A DNA stretch of 64,000 nt. Origin: Desulfobulbus sp. (GTDB lineage: Bacteria; Desulfobacterota; Desulfobulbia; Desulfobulbales; Desulfobulbaceae). Shown one piece after another: positions 41,021 to 50,003 of this stretch. A program made the position numbers and the translations under genes. A model generated the notes under the pieces. It searched no databases. It was not told where the DNA came from and saw nothing but the letters and a program-made list of their open reading frames with translations. The stretch covers positions 24,240-88,239 of the forward strand of contig JAQUEZ010000002.1 of the NCBI GenBank assembly GCA_028684915.1. Reading direction: 5' to 3'. The first letter of the stretch is position 1. The number at the start of each line of letters is the position of its first letter.

Positions 41021-42525
41021 TGGCAGTATCCTGGATCGTCCATTTGGTTAACATCTCGACGTGTAATCCAGGCCCATAAGATCCGATCCAGGTCTGCGTC
41101 GTGCCGAGCAGCGGTGATTAACTCGAAAACATATTTGAGTATAAACATGTTTTTCTTGCAAAAATCGCTAGTCGGCCTGTGGCCGTAGAAATCTCGCTGT
41201 GTTGCATAATGTCGAACTGGGTCTGCGCCGCAATAGATGTGATAAGCGCAGTCTGAGCATCCGGCTAAAGCTTCGTTGCAGTTTGCCAATGCGATATTCT
41301 GCATCGTCTCGCCGAAGAAGATCTCCTCGTAACTGTTGTCGATGACATTACCAAGCCGAAAAGATGTGTCTTCCATTTCAGCTAGCATTCTGGATTCGTC
41401 TGACGCGTACACGTCCCCGTCATAATTATAGACTACAACACCGAGACCTGCACCGGCCGGTGATTGGAGGTCAACAAATCCGACCGGCCATGGTGTCAAA
41501 ATTTTTGTAAGTAGAAGCGATGCGTATGATTCTGAGAAGGTCTGACCTTCACGATTAACTTTCAAAATATACGAAAGCATCTCTTTGTAGAAAGAAATGA
41601 ATTCAGTGATTGAATATCCGACTGCTTGCTTCGCTTTTATTGCGAAACCGAAAGGGTTGAGTTCTCTAACAAATACTGACCGCAATCTGAGAGCGAGGTA
41701 TTCATCGACGATCTCTTTTGGATATTTGAGGCTTTCTCTCGATGTTGTCATGAGCGCCGATACGGCACTTGTACCTAAGGCTTCCTGTGCCCGTCGAATA
41801 TTCCGTGTAACGATCGCGTAGGCGTCCGCGCTGGCAAGCGGCCGGTTTTTATTATGCAGGTCGGCTGGGCCATCTAAGGAAGTTGAGATCTGCACGCCGT
41901 GTTCTTCGCAAAAAGCTAAATATTCGTCTATCAGTAATGTCAGGTTTGTACAAATTACGTATTCGATTTGTTTACCGATATTTTTGTTCTGCTCTTTGGA
42001 ATACAGGACACCTTCCTTCACAAGATCGAAGCGCAACAGTGACTCGCCTCCCTGAAACTCCATCGTCACGGCTGGTGCCGGATTTTGAAGCATCAGGTCG
42101 ATTGATTTGTGCAAGACTTCCAGGCTCATATCTGAGCTTTCGCCTGCCGTTTCGTTATGACGCGAAACTTGGCAATATTGACAAGCTTGATTACATCGAA
42201 TGGTAGTTACAAAAATATGCAACTTAGTGAAACCGTCCAAGAAAGCTTTTTTTGTACGGTACTTCGACGCGAGCAAGTCTTCGGATATTTCTTTGTCGTA
42301 TGAATCTAACAAAAACTGCTTCGCTTTAAGATTCCAATACTGGTCGGAGGCGACTGTAAGCTGCTTCTTTGTAAAGGCGTCAAAGGCGACTTTTGGTAAT
42401 ATCAGATGTTCGCCGGAAAGATTTACGAGCAGATACTCGCCGGATTCAAGCCGAGTAAAATCAAAAGGTAAAAACTGATAACCTGGTTTCGGAAGAAACG
42501 CGCTTAAAGACAAGAAATCTGCCAT
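41017..42525 (-). CDS. hxsB: Radical SAM/SPASM maturase HxsB
   Basis: 502 aa. The N-terminal domain (1-95) is a recognition segment ending before TIRCNQACQYCQVSR, the CX3CX2C motif. EFQGGESLLRFDLV gives the GGE motif. The C-terminal SPASM region has CNEALAGCSDCAYHIYCGADPVRHYAT and DFCKKN, ligands for auxiliary clusters. Length and motifs fit HxsB. The GGAGGAA ribosome site lies 8 bases upstream. Part of the operon hxsA, hxsD, small gene, hxsB, hxsC. Confidence 0.9.
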   Translation of the reverse strand: MADFLSLSAFLPKPGYQFLPFDFTRLESGEYLLVNLSGEHLILPKVAFDAFTKKQLTVASDQYWNLKAKQFLLDSYDKEISEDLLASKYRTKKAFLDGFTKLHIFVTTIRCNQACQYCQVSRHNETAGESSDMSLEVLHKSIDLMLQNPAPAVTMEFQGGESLLRFDLVKEGVLYSKEQNKNIGKQIEYVICTNLTLLIDEYLAFCEEHGVQISTSLDGPADLHNKNRPLASADAYAIVTRNIRRAQEALGTSAVSALMTTSRESLKYPKEIVDEYLALRLRSVFVRELNPFGFAIKAKQAVGYSITEFISFYKEMLSYILKVNREGQTFSESYASLLLTKILTPWPVGFVDLQSPAGAGLGVVVYNYDGDVYASDESRMLAEMEDTSFRLGNVIDNSYEEIFFGETMQNIALANCNEALAGCSDCAYHIYCGADPVRHYATQRDFYGHRPTSDFCKKNMFILKYVFELITAARHDADLDRILWAWITRRDVNQMDDPGYCQ

Positions 42526-42528
42526 GCG

Positions 42529-42765
42529 TCATTCCTCCGTCTTGATTTGACAGGCTAAGTCGAGAAGGTAATTCCAGAATTCGAGAATTATTTGATGGCT
42601 GTTGTCTTGATACTTTGACTTGACGGTTACCATCAATTGAGGAAGAAGACTGCCGGTTGTGTCGATAGCAAAGTCGCAATAGCTACGATATGCCATGCGC
42701 GCATCAGCAACCGCTTTTTTGGGATAGATTGTATTGTCGAGAAAACGAGTGTGTGCTTTCAGCAT
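42529..42765 (-). CDS. Small HxsD-like protein (78 aa)
   Basis: Starts at an ATG 3 bases after a TTG that follows the hxsD stop directly. The sequence TRFLDNTIYPKKAVADARMAYRSYCDFAI resembles the start of the HxsD gene product before it (ICVDTRVFSEASILKTAYWLTDDYYIYL): a strand, a turn with Tyr/Phe, a helix and a strand. It ends with a helix (ILEFWNYLLDLACQ) as HxsD does. I infer it is a second HxsD-type partner, perhaps a peptide chaperone in the manner of PqqD. Weak, but position inside the operon supports a role. Confidence 0.6.
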   Translation of the reverse strand: MLKAHTRFLDNTIYPKKAVADARMAYRSYCDFAIDTTGSLLPQLMVTVKSKYQDNSHQIILEFWNYLLDLACQIKTEE

Positions 42766-42768
42766 CAA

Positions 42769-43128
42769 TCATGCCGTGGGTCGTGGATGACCCTCAAAGA
42801 ACGCTTTCTTTACTAAAGTGTCTCTGAGCACCGAAGTCTCTGATTGTACAAATTGGCGAACTTCTTGATCGATTAGATGATTGCTGAACTTCCGACAGGC
42901 AATTTCCAGCAAATTATGACTGTCATCGGACGGTTCTTTCAGTCTTAATTCGGCTGCAAGACTTACTGCGGGGTCTTTTTTATCCCGAGACAGGTAAATG
43001 TAATAATCGTCCGTCAACCAATAAGCGGTTTTCAGAATTGAAGCTTCGCTGAAGACCCGAGTGTCAACGCAAATTGTTGCACATTCACCAAGGTCGTCCA
43101 GCGAGTATTCAATTCCGGTATCAGACAT
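42769..43128 (-). CDS. hxsD: His-Xaa-Ser system protein HxsD
   Basis: 119 aa. The middle follows the HxsD outline: VDTRVFSEASILKTAYWLTDDYYIYLSRD, then LAAELRLKEP, and the C-terminal helix RKFSNHLIDQEVRQFVQSETSVLRDTLVKKAF. HxsD is a small conserved partner of HxsB, possibly binding the precursor peptide. It overlaps the stop of hxsA by one base (TAATG). Confidence 0.8.
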   Translation of the reverse strand: MSDTGIEYSLDDLGECATICVDTRVFSEASILKTAYWLTDDYYIYLSRDKKDPAVSLAAELRLKEPSDDSHNLLEIACRKFSNHLIDQEVRQFVQSETSVLRDTLVKKAFFEGHPRPTA

Positions 43129-43433
43129 TAATATCGGCTGGAATAATGTGAAGCGTGCGAAGCGTGTGAAGAATGCGATGCATGTGATTCATGCCATGCT
43201 GTTCTGCCTAATTCCCCTGAGGAGGATGTGAGCACTAATGCACCGATCTGTGAACCTTGTTCTACAGGTGCTCCGTATTGAAGGTTGGACATTGCGGCCG
43301 TCGAATTTGCTGGCAATGCTGCGCCACCGACAATAAGTCCGGCGGCCAAGACCACACTCGCGACTACTTTTTTTATGCTCTTGCCGCTAACCAAGCCGGT
43401 CAATGTCTTTTTAACTTTAGGTAAATTAAACAT
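43128..43433 (-). CDS. hxsA: His-Xaa-Ser repeat precursor peptide HxsA
   Basis: 101 aa. The leader part has a helix and a hydrophobic segment (KVVASVVLAAGLIVGGAALPANSTAA) typical for export. The C-terminus carries six consecutive His-Xaa-Ser triplets, HES, HAS, HSS, HAS, HAS and HYS, then SRY. These are the presumed modification sites of HxsB/HxsC. AAGGAGGAAGC lies before the ATG, the strongest ribosome site of the region, as expected for a precursor made in excess. First gene of the operon. Confidence 0.92.
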   Translation of the reverse strand: MFNLPKVKKTLTGLVSGKSIKKVVASVVLAAGLIVGGAALPANSTAAMSNLQYGAPVEQGSQIGALVLTSSSGELGRTAWHESHASHSSHASHASHYSSRY

Positions 43434-43692
43434 TTAGCTTCCTCCTTAGTTGTAAATTTGGACGGAAAACTGCTACAGAAATAAAGCCGAATGACAATTT
43501 TAGACGATCTTAAACACTAAATACTTTATATAGAAGTCGTTGTCAATGTCACAAAAGCTGTGTAGATCATTAATCTGACGCGACTTTTTGACTCTTCCAT
43601 GTGGAACACATTGCAAGCATTGATGTATACCTGAAGTCTGCTACCGCGTTGTGGTATTTGTTGGGCCTCGCGACTACCGGCCAGAGAATAAT

Positions 43693-43792
43693 AATAATAG
43701 GGGACGCACCACGTTTTCTGCTTCGGGTCAACATTCCTCTGAAAAATGTTGCCTGATAGGGAGAAAATAATGTTAGTCCGGCCCCAATTAAT
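43693..43792. repeat. REP-like repeat, copy C (about 100 bp)
   Basis: AATAATAGGGGACGCACCACG then TTTTCTGCTTCGGGTCAA, a middle ATGTTGCCTGATAGGGAG, and an end GGCCCCAATTAATA. It has the same order of blocks as copy A at 36573 but is shorter. It lies between hxsA and the divergent NERD gene in a 400-base gene-free stretch with no other feature that I can name. Confidence 0.6.
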
Positions 43793-43841
43793 ACAAGGTA
43801 GATTCAACCGACCTGATCACAAATATTGTTCATAGAAAAAA

Positions 43842-44858
43842 ATGATAAGCGGATTCCTCTTATTGGCTCTTCTGGCCATCGTTGGTACTATCCTTAATTC
43901 AGCATGGTTCAAGGGAATTATAGGAGAGTATAAGGTTAATTCTCTCATTGAAGGTAGGCTGGACAAGGAAAATTACAGAATAATAAAAAATGTTTTGTTA
44001 CCAACAGAAGATGGGTCAACACAGATAGATCATATCGTCGTTTCTAGATTTGGTATATTTGTTATAGAGACAAAAAATATATCAAACTGGATTTTCGCTA
44101 ATGTCGGTCCTTTTTGGACACAAGTAATATTTAAAAGAAAATATAAATTTCAAAATCCATCAAGGCAAAACTACAAACACGTAAAAGTTTTAGAAAAATT
44201 ATTAAGAGAAACAGAAAAAATATTTATCAATACAGTTGTTTTTGTTGGAAATTGTGAATTTAAAACAGATATGCCCAATGGGGTAGTAAAACTGAATGGC
44301 TTGATTCCACACATAAAATCGTACCAAAATCAAATATTTGGATATAACGAACTGGATGAATATGTGAGGAAAATCGAAAGATACAAATTGGAAAATACAA
44401 TTAAAAATAAAATTAAACATATCCAACATGTTGAAGATATCATGCTTAGCAAAGGATATGATGGTGGGTCGCTGGAGAGAAACAATAGAAAATTTGCATA
44501 CAAAATATTACTTGCAATAATATTTTTATTAATCGTTTTTTCATTTCTTGATAAAATACCAAGTCAATCCTCTAAAATATTTTCAAATATAGTTAAAAAT
44601 AACATTGAACAACAAAACAAAATAAAACAAAAGGAAAATTCTTCTAAGTCGCAACAATATAAGCAAATCCCATCACAATACGAGGAAAGACAGTTAGGCA
44701 CAGGCTCGAATGTGAACCAAGAAATTAAGACCAAAGCTCCATCTAAATATCGCGATGCTATTTATAGCTGGACAAACGAAAGCGGGCAGCGCGTATTTTC
44801 GAATGTGGGATTCCCTAAAGATAAACCATATACGGATGCCAAAATTGAATGGCGTTAA
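43842..44858 (+). CDS. NERD-domain membrane protein with C-terminal DUF4124
   Basis: 338 aa. A membrane segment (2-20) is followed by a NERD domain: WFKGIIGEYKVNSLIEGRLD, YRIIKNVLLPTEDGSTQIDHIVVSRFGIFVIETKNISNW (Asp of QIDH and Glu-Thr-Lys of ETKN are the nuclease-like core) and WTQVIFKRKYKFQNPSRQN. A second hydrophobic segment (about 222-240) leads to a Lys/Gln-rich linker. A C-terminal DUF4124 unit (AIYSWTNESGQRVFSNVGFPKDK) probably lies in the periplasm. NERD proteins often occur with helicases or kinases in defence loci. Confidence 0.85.
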   Translation: MISGFLLLALLAIVGTILNSAWFKGIIGEYKVNSLIEGRLDKENYRIIKNVLLPTEDGSTQIDHIVVSRFGIFVIETKNISNWIFANVGPFWTQVIFKRKYKFQNPSRQNYKHVKVLEKLLRETEKIFINTVVFVGNCEFKTDMPNGVVKLNGLIPHIKSYQNQIFGYNELDEYVRKIERYKLENTIKNKIKHIQHVEDIMLSKGYDGGSLERNNRKFAYKILLAIIFLLIVFSFLDKIPSQSSKIFSNIVKNNIEQQNKIKQKENSSKSQQYKQIPSQYEERQLGTGSNVNQEIKTKAPSKYRDAIYSWTNESGQRVFSNVGFPKDKPYTDAKIEWR

Positions 44859-44960
44859 AACATGAAAATCAGGTTGTTCGCGCGTATGCCCCAAGGGCTC
44901 TGATTCCTGAAATTTAACACTACGGCAAGGTAAGAAAGCCTCACGATCCTGACCTAGCCA

Positions 44961-45009
44961 AAGGGTACTAAATCATAGAAAAATAATCCTATAGATTCTT
45001 TAGTACCTT
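44961..45009. repeat. Inverted repeat of about 11 bp
   Basis: AAGGGTACTAAA (44961-44972) pairs with TTTAGTACCTT (44999-45009) apart from one extra G. Inner ATAG/CTAT (about 44976 and 44989) extends the structure. It lies in the gap after the NERD gene and could be a terminator without T run or a recombination remnant. Confidence 0.45.
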
Positions 45010-45153
45010 ACCTCACTCGTTCAAGTTCTCAGTCTCCTGTTTACCTTGATTGAAATTGAAATCAGCTTGACCACCAACGGAAGTCAATGTAGAGCGAATA
45101 CCTACAGCTTCATTTTTGCATGCACTGAACTTCACGTTAGCGAGGAGAACAAA

Positions 45154-45615
45154 ATGGCCGAGCCAGAAAACATTGAGAGTTTCAATCGTATATGCGTCGC
45201 GCTCTTCGACAAATTATATTCGGCATTTCCCGTCCCTGTCGAAATCAATATGAAAGACATTTCCATGAACGCGATTCCTCAAGATGCCTCTTTCAATGAT
45301 ACTTGGGATGACCTGATGATAGGTGGTGAGGTGATAAATTTTCTTGCCGAAGAAGGATTTCTCACCCATAAAGGCTCTCTGCTCAATGAAAGTCAGTACC
45401 TTCAAGTCCGCTTGACGATGAAAGGATTAGCGGTTTTGGGATATGTCCCAGCACCCCTTGAGAAGCAGGAGCCACTGATTTCAAAAATTCGAAGCGTTAT
45501 GGGTGGAGGGCTAAAAGAAGCTGGCAGTGAAACAATTCGTCAATTAGTTTCACAAGTCTTTAATCTTGCGCTCGCCGCAGCGCCAACTGTCAGCGCGCTT
45601 ATGAGCAAACCATAA
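45154..45615 (+). CDS. Hypothetical protein with winged-helix-like core (153 aa)
   Basis: The start at 45154 has AGCGAGGAG upstream; the longer frame from 45046 lacks a site. NRICVALFDKLYSAFPVPVEINMKDI and VINFLAEEGFLTHKGSLL ... LTMKGLAVLGYVP look like a winged helix with its wing. A helical C-terminus (LKEAGSETIRQLVSQVFNLALAAAPTVSALM) is amphipathic to hydrophobic. Family not recognised; possibly a small toxin or immunity protein. It lies just ahead of the restriction island. Confidence 0.55.
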   Translation: MAEPENIESFNRICVALFDKLYSAFPVPVEINMKDISMNAIPQDASFNDTWDDLMIGGEVINFLAEEGFLTHKGSLLNESQYLQVRLTMKGLAVLGYVPAPLEKQEPLISKIRSVMGGGLKEAGSETIRQLVSQVFNLALAAAPTVSALMSKP

Positions 45616-45710
45616 TCGTTAACAATGGGTTTCATAGGAGGCCGTCGCCTCTGAACCCAGCAATCTTTAGTCAAGACCTCTCCTGTTTATATTAACCTTT
45701 AGAGGAACAA

Positions 45711-46166
45711 ATGAGCAAAACACTTGTAGAAATGACCGCCGAAATCGTCCAGTCGCAAATTAGCAGCAAGCAGATGACCACCGATGAAATTAAAACGGCC
45801 CTAAATGAAACCTTCCAAGCACTGAAATCGTTGCAGGACACTGAAGCAGGCGGTGCTGTAGAGCCAGGAGCAGAAGTAACCGCCCCGGCTGTTGATCCTA
45901 AAAAATCTATCCAGAAGAACAAGGTGGTCTGCCTGGAATGCGGCCAAGAGTTCAAGATGCTGTCCCCAAAGCACCTGAAGTCTCATGGCCTTGATTCAAA
46001 AGAATATCGCAAGAAGTACGGTTTTTCCGCTCGGCAACCTCTTTGTGCGAAAGCGCTTTCCGAGAAACGGTCTGCATCAGGGAAGGAACGCGGCATTCCG
46101 GCCAATCTTAAAAAAGCGATAGTCGCCCGGACCAAGAAAAAGCCTGCTGCTGTTGAATCAGAATAG
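45711..46166 (+). CDS. MucR/Ros-family zinc-finger regulator
   Basis: 151 aa. The N-terminal helix LVEMTAEIVQSQISSKQM is typical of MucR. The zinc finger is VVCLECGQEFKMLSPKHLKSHGL (C2H2 type), followed by DSKEYRKKYGF and a basic tail. MucR proteins bind AT-rich sites and silence horizontally acquired genes. It stands directly before the hsd operon; a palindrome at 46209 in the gap is a candidate site. Confidence 0.88.
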   Translation: MSKTLVEMTAEIVQSQISSKQMTTDEIKTALNETFQALKSLQDTEAGGAVEPGAEVTAPAVDPKKSIQKNKVVCLECGQEFKMLSPKHLKSHGLDSKEYRKKYGFSARQPLCAKALSEKRSASGKERGIPANLKKAIVARTKKKPAAVESE

Positions 46167-46208
46167 CGAGTTGCGCTTCATTGAGACTATATATTGGCCT
46201 TGGCCACC

Positions 46209-46224
46209 TAGAATTTATATTCTA
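46209..46224. promoter_or_regulatory. TAGAATTTATATTCTA palindrome before hsdM1
   Basis: Arms TAGAAT/ATTCTA with TTAT between, 46 bases ahead of the hsdM1 start in an AT-rich gap. Candidate operator for the MucR-type regulator or another repressor. Confidence 0.45.
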
Positions 46225-46269
46225 ATCTATTTTGGGTGACAATTAATCTACTCTACCGAGTAAGCAGTT

Positions 46270-47754
46270 TTGGATAAAAACGTACTATGCAACCACCTCT
46301 GGGAAGCCGCAAATATTCTACGCGGTCCCGTCGATGCAGCTGACTTCAAGACCTACATTTTCCCGCTTCTCTTTTTTAAGCGGGTTTCTGATGTTTATGA
46401 CGAAGAACTCGTTGCCGCTCTGGAAGAATCCGATGGAGACGTAGCTTTTGCACAATTCCCAGAAAACCATCGCTTTCAGGTTCCCGAAGGTTGTCATTGG
46501 GAGGAGGTCCGTGCCAAGAGCGCCAACATCGGTCACGCGCTCCAGGCGGCCATGCGTTGCATCGAGCAAGCCAACCCGGATACTCTTCACAGTATCTTCG
46601 GTGATGCCCAATGGACCAACAAGGACCGCCTTTCCGATTCGCTGCTCAAAGACCTGATTGAACACTTTTCATCGCTCAGCCTGGGCAACGAACACTGCAA
46701 GGCCGATATTCTCGGCCAATCCTACGAATACCTGATCAAAAAATTTGCCGACCTCACCAACAAAAAAGCCGGTGAGTTTTACACCCCGCGCTCCGTGGTC
46801 GCGCTGATGGTGCGCATCCTTGCCCCTGAAGCTGGAGAGACTATCTACGATCCGGCCTGCGGGACCGGGGGCATGCTCCTTGAAGCCCTGCATCATGTCA
46901 AAGAACATGGCGGTGACGAGAACTTGATGCTGGGCAAACTCTACGGCCAGGAAAAAAACCTAACCACCTCCTCCATCGCCCGGATGAACCTCTTTCTCCA
47001 CGGCGCCGAAGATTTTCATATTGAACGCGGCGACACGCTCCGGTTACCCGCATTTTATTCAGGCGACAGTCTCGCAACCTTCGACTGCGTGATCGCTAAC
47101 CCTCCATTTTCTCTTGAAAAGTGGGGGGATGATGTATGGATCAATGATCCATACGGCCGCAATTTTGCCGGGTTACCACCGTCTAAATCAGGAGACTTCG
47201 CCTGGGTGCAGCACATGATAAAGTCCATGGCCCGCAAGACAGGACGCATGGCAGTGGTGCTCCCGCATGGGGTACTGTTCCGCATGTCCAAGGAAGGCAT
47301 CATCCGACGCAAACTTCTGGAGATGGACATGCTTGAAGCAGTCATCGGGCTTGGTCAGAATATCTTTTATGGCACGGGTCTCGCGCCATGCGTGCTGGTT
47401 TTTCGCGATACCAAACCAAAAGCCCATCGGCAAAAGGTACTCTTCATCGACGCCTCCAAAGAATTCAAAACCGGCCGGGCCCAGAACGAACTCCTGCCCG
47501 AGCACGTTGCCAACATCCATCATTTGTACCAGGACTATCAGGATGTCGAAGGGCTCTGCCGTGTGGTCATACTGGACGAAATCCGGGATAACGATTTCAA
47601 CTTAAATATCTCACGCTATGTGGAACCGGTTATCGAAGAAGAATCCATGACGATTGACCAAGCCATCACCAATCTCAAGGAATCGTTGCAAGCGGCGTAT
47701 GCGGCCGAGGATCGACTGAAGGTGCTGCTCGCAAAAGAAGGATTAATTACATGA
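46270..47754 (+). CDS. hsdM: Type I restriction modification DNA methyltransferase HsdM, copy 1
   Basis: 494 aa, starting with TTG. The N-terminal HsdM domain begins NHLWEAANILRGPVDAADFKTYIFPLLFFKRVSDVYDEE. The catalytic domain has FYTPRSVVALMVRIL, YDPACGTGGML (AdoMet binding) and VIANPPFSLEKWG (NPPF catalytic motif), so it should make N6-methyladenine. All key motifs are intact. Its stop overlaps the next start as ATGA. A second, diverged HsdM follows one gene later. Confidence 0.95.
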   Translation: MDKNVLCNHLWEAANILRGPVDAADFKTYIFPLLFFKRVSDVYDEELVAALEESDGDVAFAQFPENHRFQVPEGCHWEEVRAKSANIGHALQAAMRCIEQANPDTLHSIFGDAQWTNKDRLSDSLLKDLIEHFSSLSLGNEHCKADILGQSYEYLIKKFADLTNKKAGEFYTPRSVVALMVRILAPEAGETIYDPACGTGGMLLEALHHVKEHGGDENLMLGKLYGQEKNLTTSSIARMNLFLHGAEDFHIERGDTLRLPAFYSGDSLATFDCVIANPPFSLEKWGDDVWINDPYGRNFAGLPPSKSGDFAWVQHMIKSMARKTGRMAVVLPHGVLFRMSKEGIIRRKLLEMDMLEAVIGLGQNIFYGTGLAPCVLVFRDTKPKAHRQKVLFIDASKEFKTGRAQNELLPEHVANIHHLYQDYQDVEGLCRVVILDEIRDNDFNLNISRYVEPVIEEESMTIDQAITNLKESLQAAYAAEDRLKVLLAKEGLIT

Positions 47755-50003
47755 GAGATGCACAGAAACCAGATCATGTCAGCTTAAATACCCTCTTGAG
47801 CCGGCTCAAGGAAGGGCGTTTTGTTATACCCGACTTCCAGCGGGATTTTGAATGGCGACCGTGGGATATTCGGGACCTCATGCGATCCATTTTTCTCGAC
47901 TACTACATCGGCAGTCTTCTCCTCTGGAAAGGCAAGAAGGAAAACTTCGAAGCGCTTTCTTGCGAGATCATCTATGGCTTCGACAACACCAAAGGGCAAC
48001 AACCCTGGACCTACGAAAAAGGGAAGCCTGATTGCATCGTTCTCGATGGCCAGCAAAGGCTCACTGCTCTCTATTATGCCTTTGTTGCGCCGCAGGTCCC
48101 CATGCCCAATAGAACCAGCCGGGCCGTTTATTTTGTGCATGTCGACAAGTTCATGAATGAACAATACGACGAGGCCTTTCAGTACGACTGGCTTTCAAAG
48201 CGCTTCGACAAAATCCTCAACAAACGCGAAATCCAGTATCACGAGCATGTATTTCCGCTATCCATTCTTGGGACTGGGGGGTGGGAGCTTTATGGCTGGG
48301 TCCAGGGTTATGGGGATTATTGGAAGAAAGTTGCGGACACCGCAACCGATCCTACCGAGACAGAGATTGCCAGAAAACATGTGGAGAACGCCAAGGATTT
48401 CGGTGAGCATCTCAAGGGGATAACCGAAGAATACCAGATCGCTTATATCGAGCTTGACCGGGATCTGGAAGTCGACAAGGTTTGTGATATCTTCACCCAG
48501 ATCAACAGCCGGGGGATTCGTCTCGATGTATTCGATCTGATCAACGCCCTGCTGACACCAAAGGGATTGCAGCTCAAGCACATGTGGCGCAAGGTGTCGT
48601 CTCGCCTGGAATTTGTCGAATCCGAGAAGATGAATGTCTATATCCTGCAGATTATGTCAATTCTGCTGCAGACCTACTGTTCGCCCAAATACCTTTATTA
48701 TCTCTTGCCGGGGCAGGAAAAGCAGGTCCGAGATCCAGGTGGGCTCCGTCGGAAGGAAATACTCATCCCAAACATCGGCGACTTCGAAGCTCGCTGGGAT
48801 AGTGCCGTCACCTCGTTGGAAAAGGCGATCAAGCTACTTCGTCATCCCCAGGAGTTTGGAGTCGTCTCTTCGCAATTTCTGCCCTACGTCTCAATCCTGC
48901 CTGTATTCGCCTCTTTGCAGCATCACATCTCAACATTGCCGGCCAACAAAAGGTTGGATGCTCAGCGTAAGATTCGGCATTGGTATTGGGCCTCGGTTTT
49001 CATCAATCGTTACTCCGGTTCGGTTGAATCGACCAGCGCCCGTGACTATCTGGATGTCAAAGCCTGGATGGAGGATGACGCAACCGAACCACTTTTGATT
49101 CAGGAATTCAAACAGCGCTTCAAAAGTCTGGAATTGCGCAAAGAGACCAAGCGCGGCACCTCAGTTTACAACGGTATATTCAATCTCCTTGTCCTGCAGG
49201 GAGCCAGAGACTGGATGACTGGGAACATACCCCAGCATGGAGATCTAGACGATCATCACATTGTCCCGGCCTCGTGGGGTACCAAAAATCTTAAGAACAA
49301 CCTGGCCAACACGATACTTAACCGCACGCCTCTAAGTATGGACACCAACAGGCATGTGATCCGCGACAGGTTGCCCAATGCCTATCTGCCGGAACTCATC
49401 GTTAACAATGGAGAGGCTACCGTACGAGGCATCCTGGAATCGCACTTTATATCACCTAAGGCTCTAGCCATCCTGCTGCGTAATCCATTTACCGCCAATG
49501 ATTATGAGGACTTCATAACCGAGCGGCAGCGGACCATCCAAGAGGCGATTGAAAATCTCTTAGTGAAAGAACGTCTAGATTTAACACCGCAACTACGTGA
49601 GCTGGACGAAAATGTGGAACAGATCGAACTGACGTTGCGGAAGGTGATTGTCGATACACTCAGTAATGATGTAGCCCAATTGCCTGAGCATGTCAGGGTT
49701 AAGGTTGAGGAGCGTATCAGGAGAGCGGCACAGAAGAATGCCGCCCTGGATGTCGATCAATACAGTAATCTCGCTAGTATGATGGAATTTTTCGATCTGC
49801 GCGAACTGCAAGAGGCCATGACCGCAAAGGCAACTTGGTCCTCGTTCGAGTCCAAGTTTAACAACAAAGACACGCTCGCTGGCAAATTCGGCCAACTGGC
49901 AGAATTGAGAAACAGTATCCGCCATAGTCGGACGGTCGATGAAATCACCAAAAAGGAAGGGGAAGCGGCCATCCTCTGGTTTGGGCAGGTGTTAAAGAAA
50001 TGA
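47751..50003 (+). CDS. DUF262/HNH (GmrSD-like) endonuclease inserted in the hsd operon
   Basis: 750 aa. The N-terminal DUF262 domain has FVIPDFQRDFEWRPWDIRDLMRSIF, GSLLLWKG and CIVLDGQQRLTALYY (DGQQR nucleotide site). QINSRGIRLDVFDLINALL follows. The DUF1524-like nuclease region has GDLDDHHIVPASWG and NTILNRTPLSMDTNRHVI (HHIVP, N). A helical C-terminus of about 200 residues is extra. GmrS/GmrD homologues cut modified phage DNA with an NTP. It overlaps both flanking hsdM genes by ATGA, so it is translated as part of the operon rather than being a casual insertion. Confidence 0.9.
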   Translation: MRDAQKPDHVSLNTLLSRLKEGRFVIPDFQRDFEWRPWDIRDLMRSIFLDYYIGSLLLWKGKKENFEALSCEIIYGFDNTKGQQPWTYEKGKPDCIVLDGQQRLTALYYAFVAPQVPMPNRTSRAVYFVHVDKFMNEQYDEAFQYDWLSKRFDKILNKREIQYHEHVFPLSILGTGGWELYGWVQGYGDYWKKVADTATDPTETEIARKHVENAKDFGEHLKGITEEYQIAYIELDRDLEVDKVCDIFTQINSRGIRLDVFDLINALLTPKGLQLKHMWRKVSSRLEFVESEKMNVYILQIMSILLQTYCSPKYLYYLLPGQEKQVRDPGGLRRKEILIPNIGDFEARWDSAVTSLEKAIKLLRHPQEFGVVSSQFLPYVSILPVFASLQHHISTLPANKRLDAQRKIRHWYWASVFINRYSGSVESTSARDYLDVKAWMEDDATEPLLIQEFKQRFKSLELRKETKRGTSVYNGIFNLLVLQGARDWMTGNIPQHGDLDDHHIVPASWGTKNLKNNLANTILNRTPLSMDTNRHVIRDRLPNAYLPELIVNNGEATVRGILESHFISPKALAILLRNPFTANDYEDFITERQRTIQEAIENLLVKERLDLTPQLRELDENVEQIELTLRKVIVDTLSNDVAQLPEHVRVKVEERIRRAAQKNAALDVDQYSNLASMMEFFDLRELQEAMTAKATWSSFESKFNNKDTLAGKFGQLAELRNSIRHSRTVDEITKKEGEAAILWFGQVLKK

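Noticed and set aside
43526..43807. Leftward frame of 93 codons upstream of hxsA
   Set aside because: It spans REP-like repeat copy C and has no ribosome site; probably non-coding.
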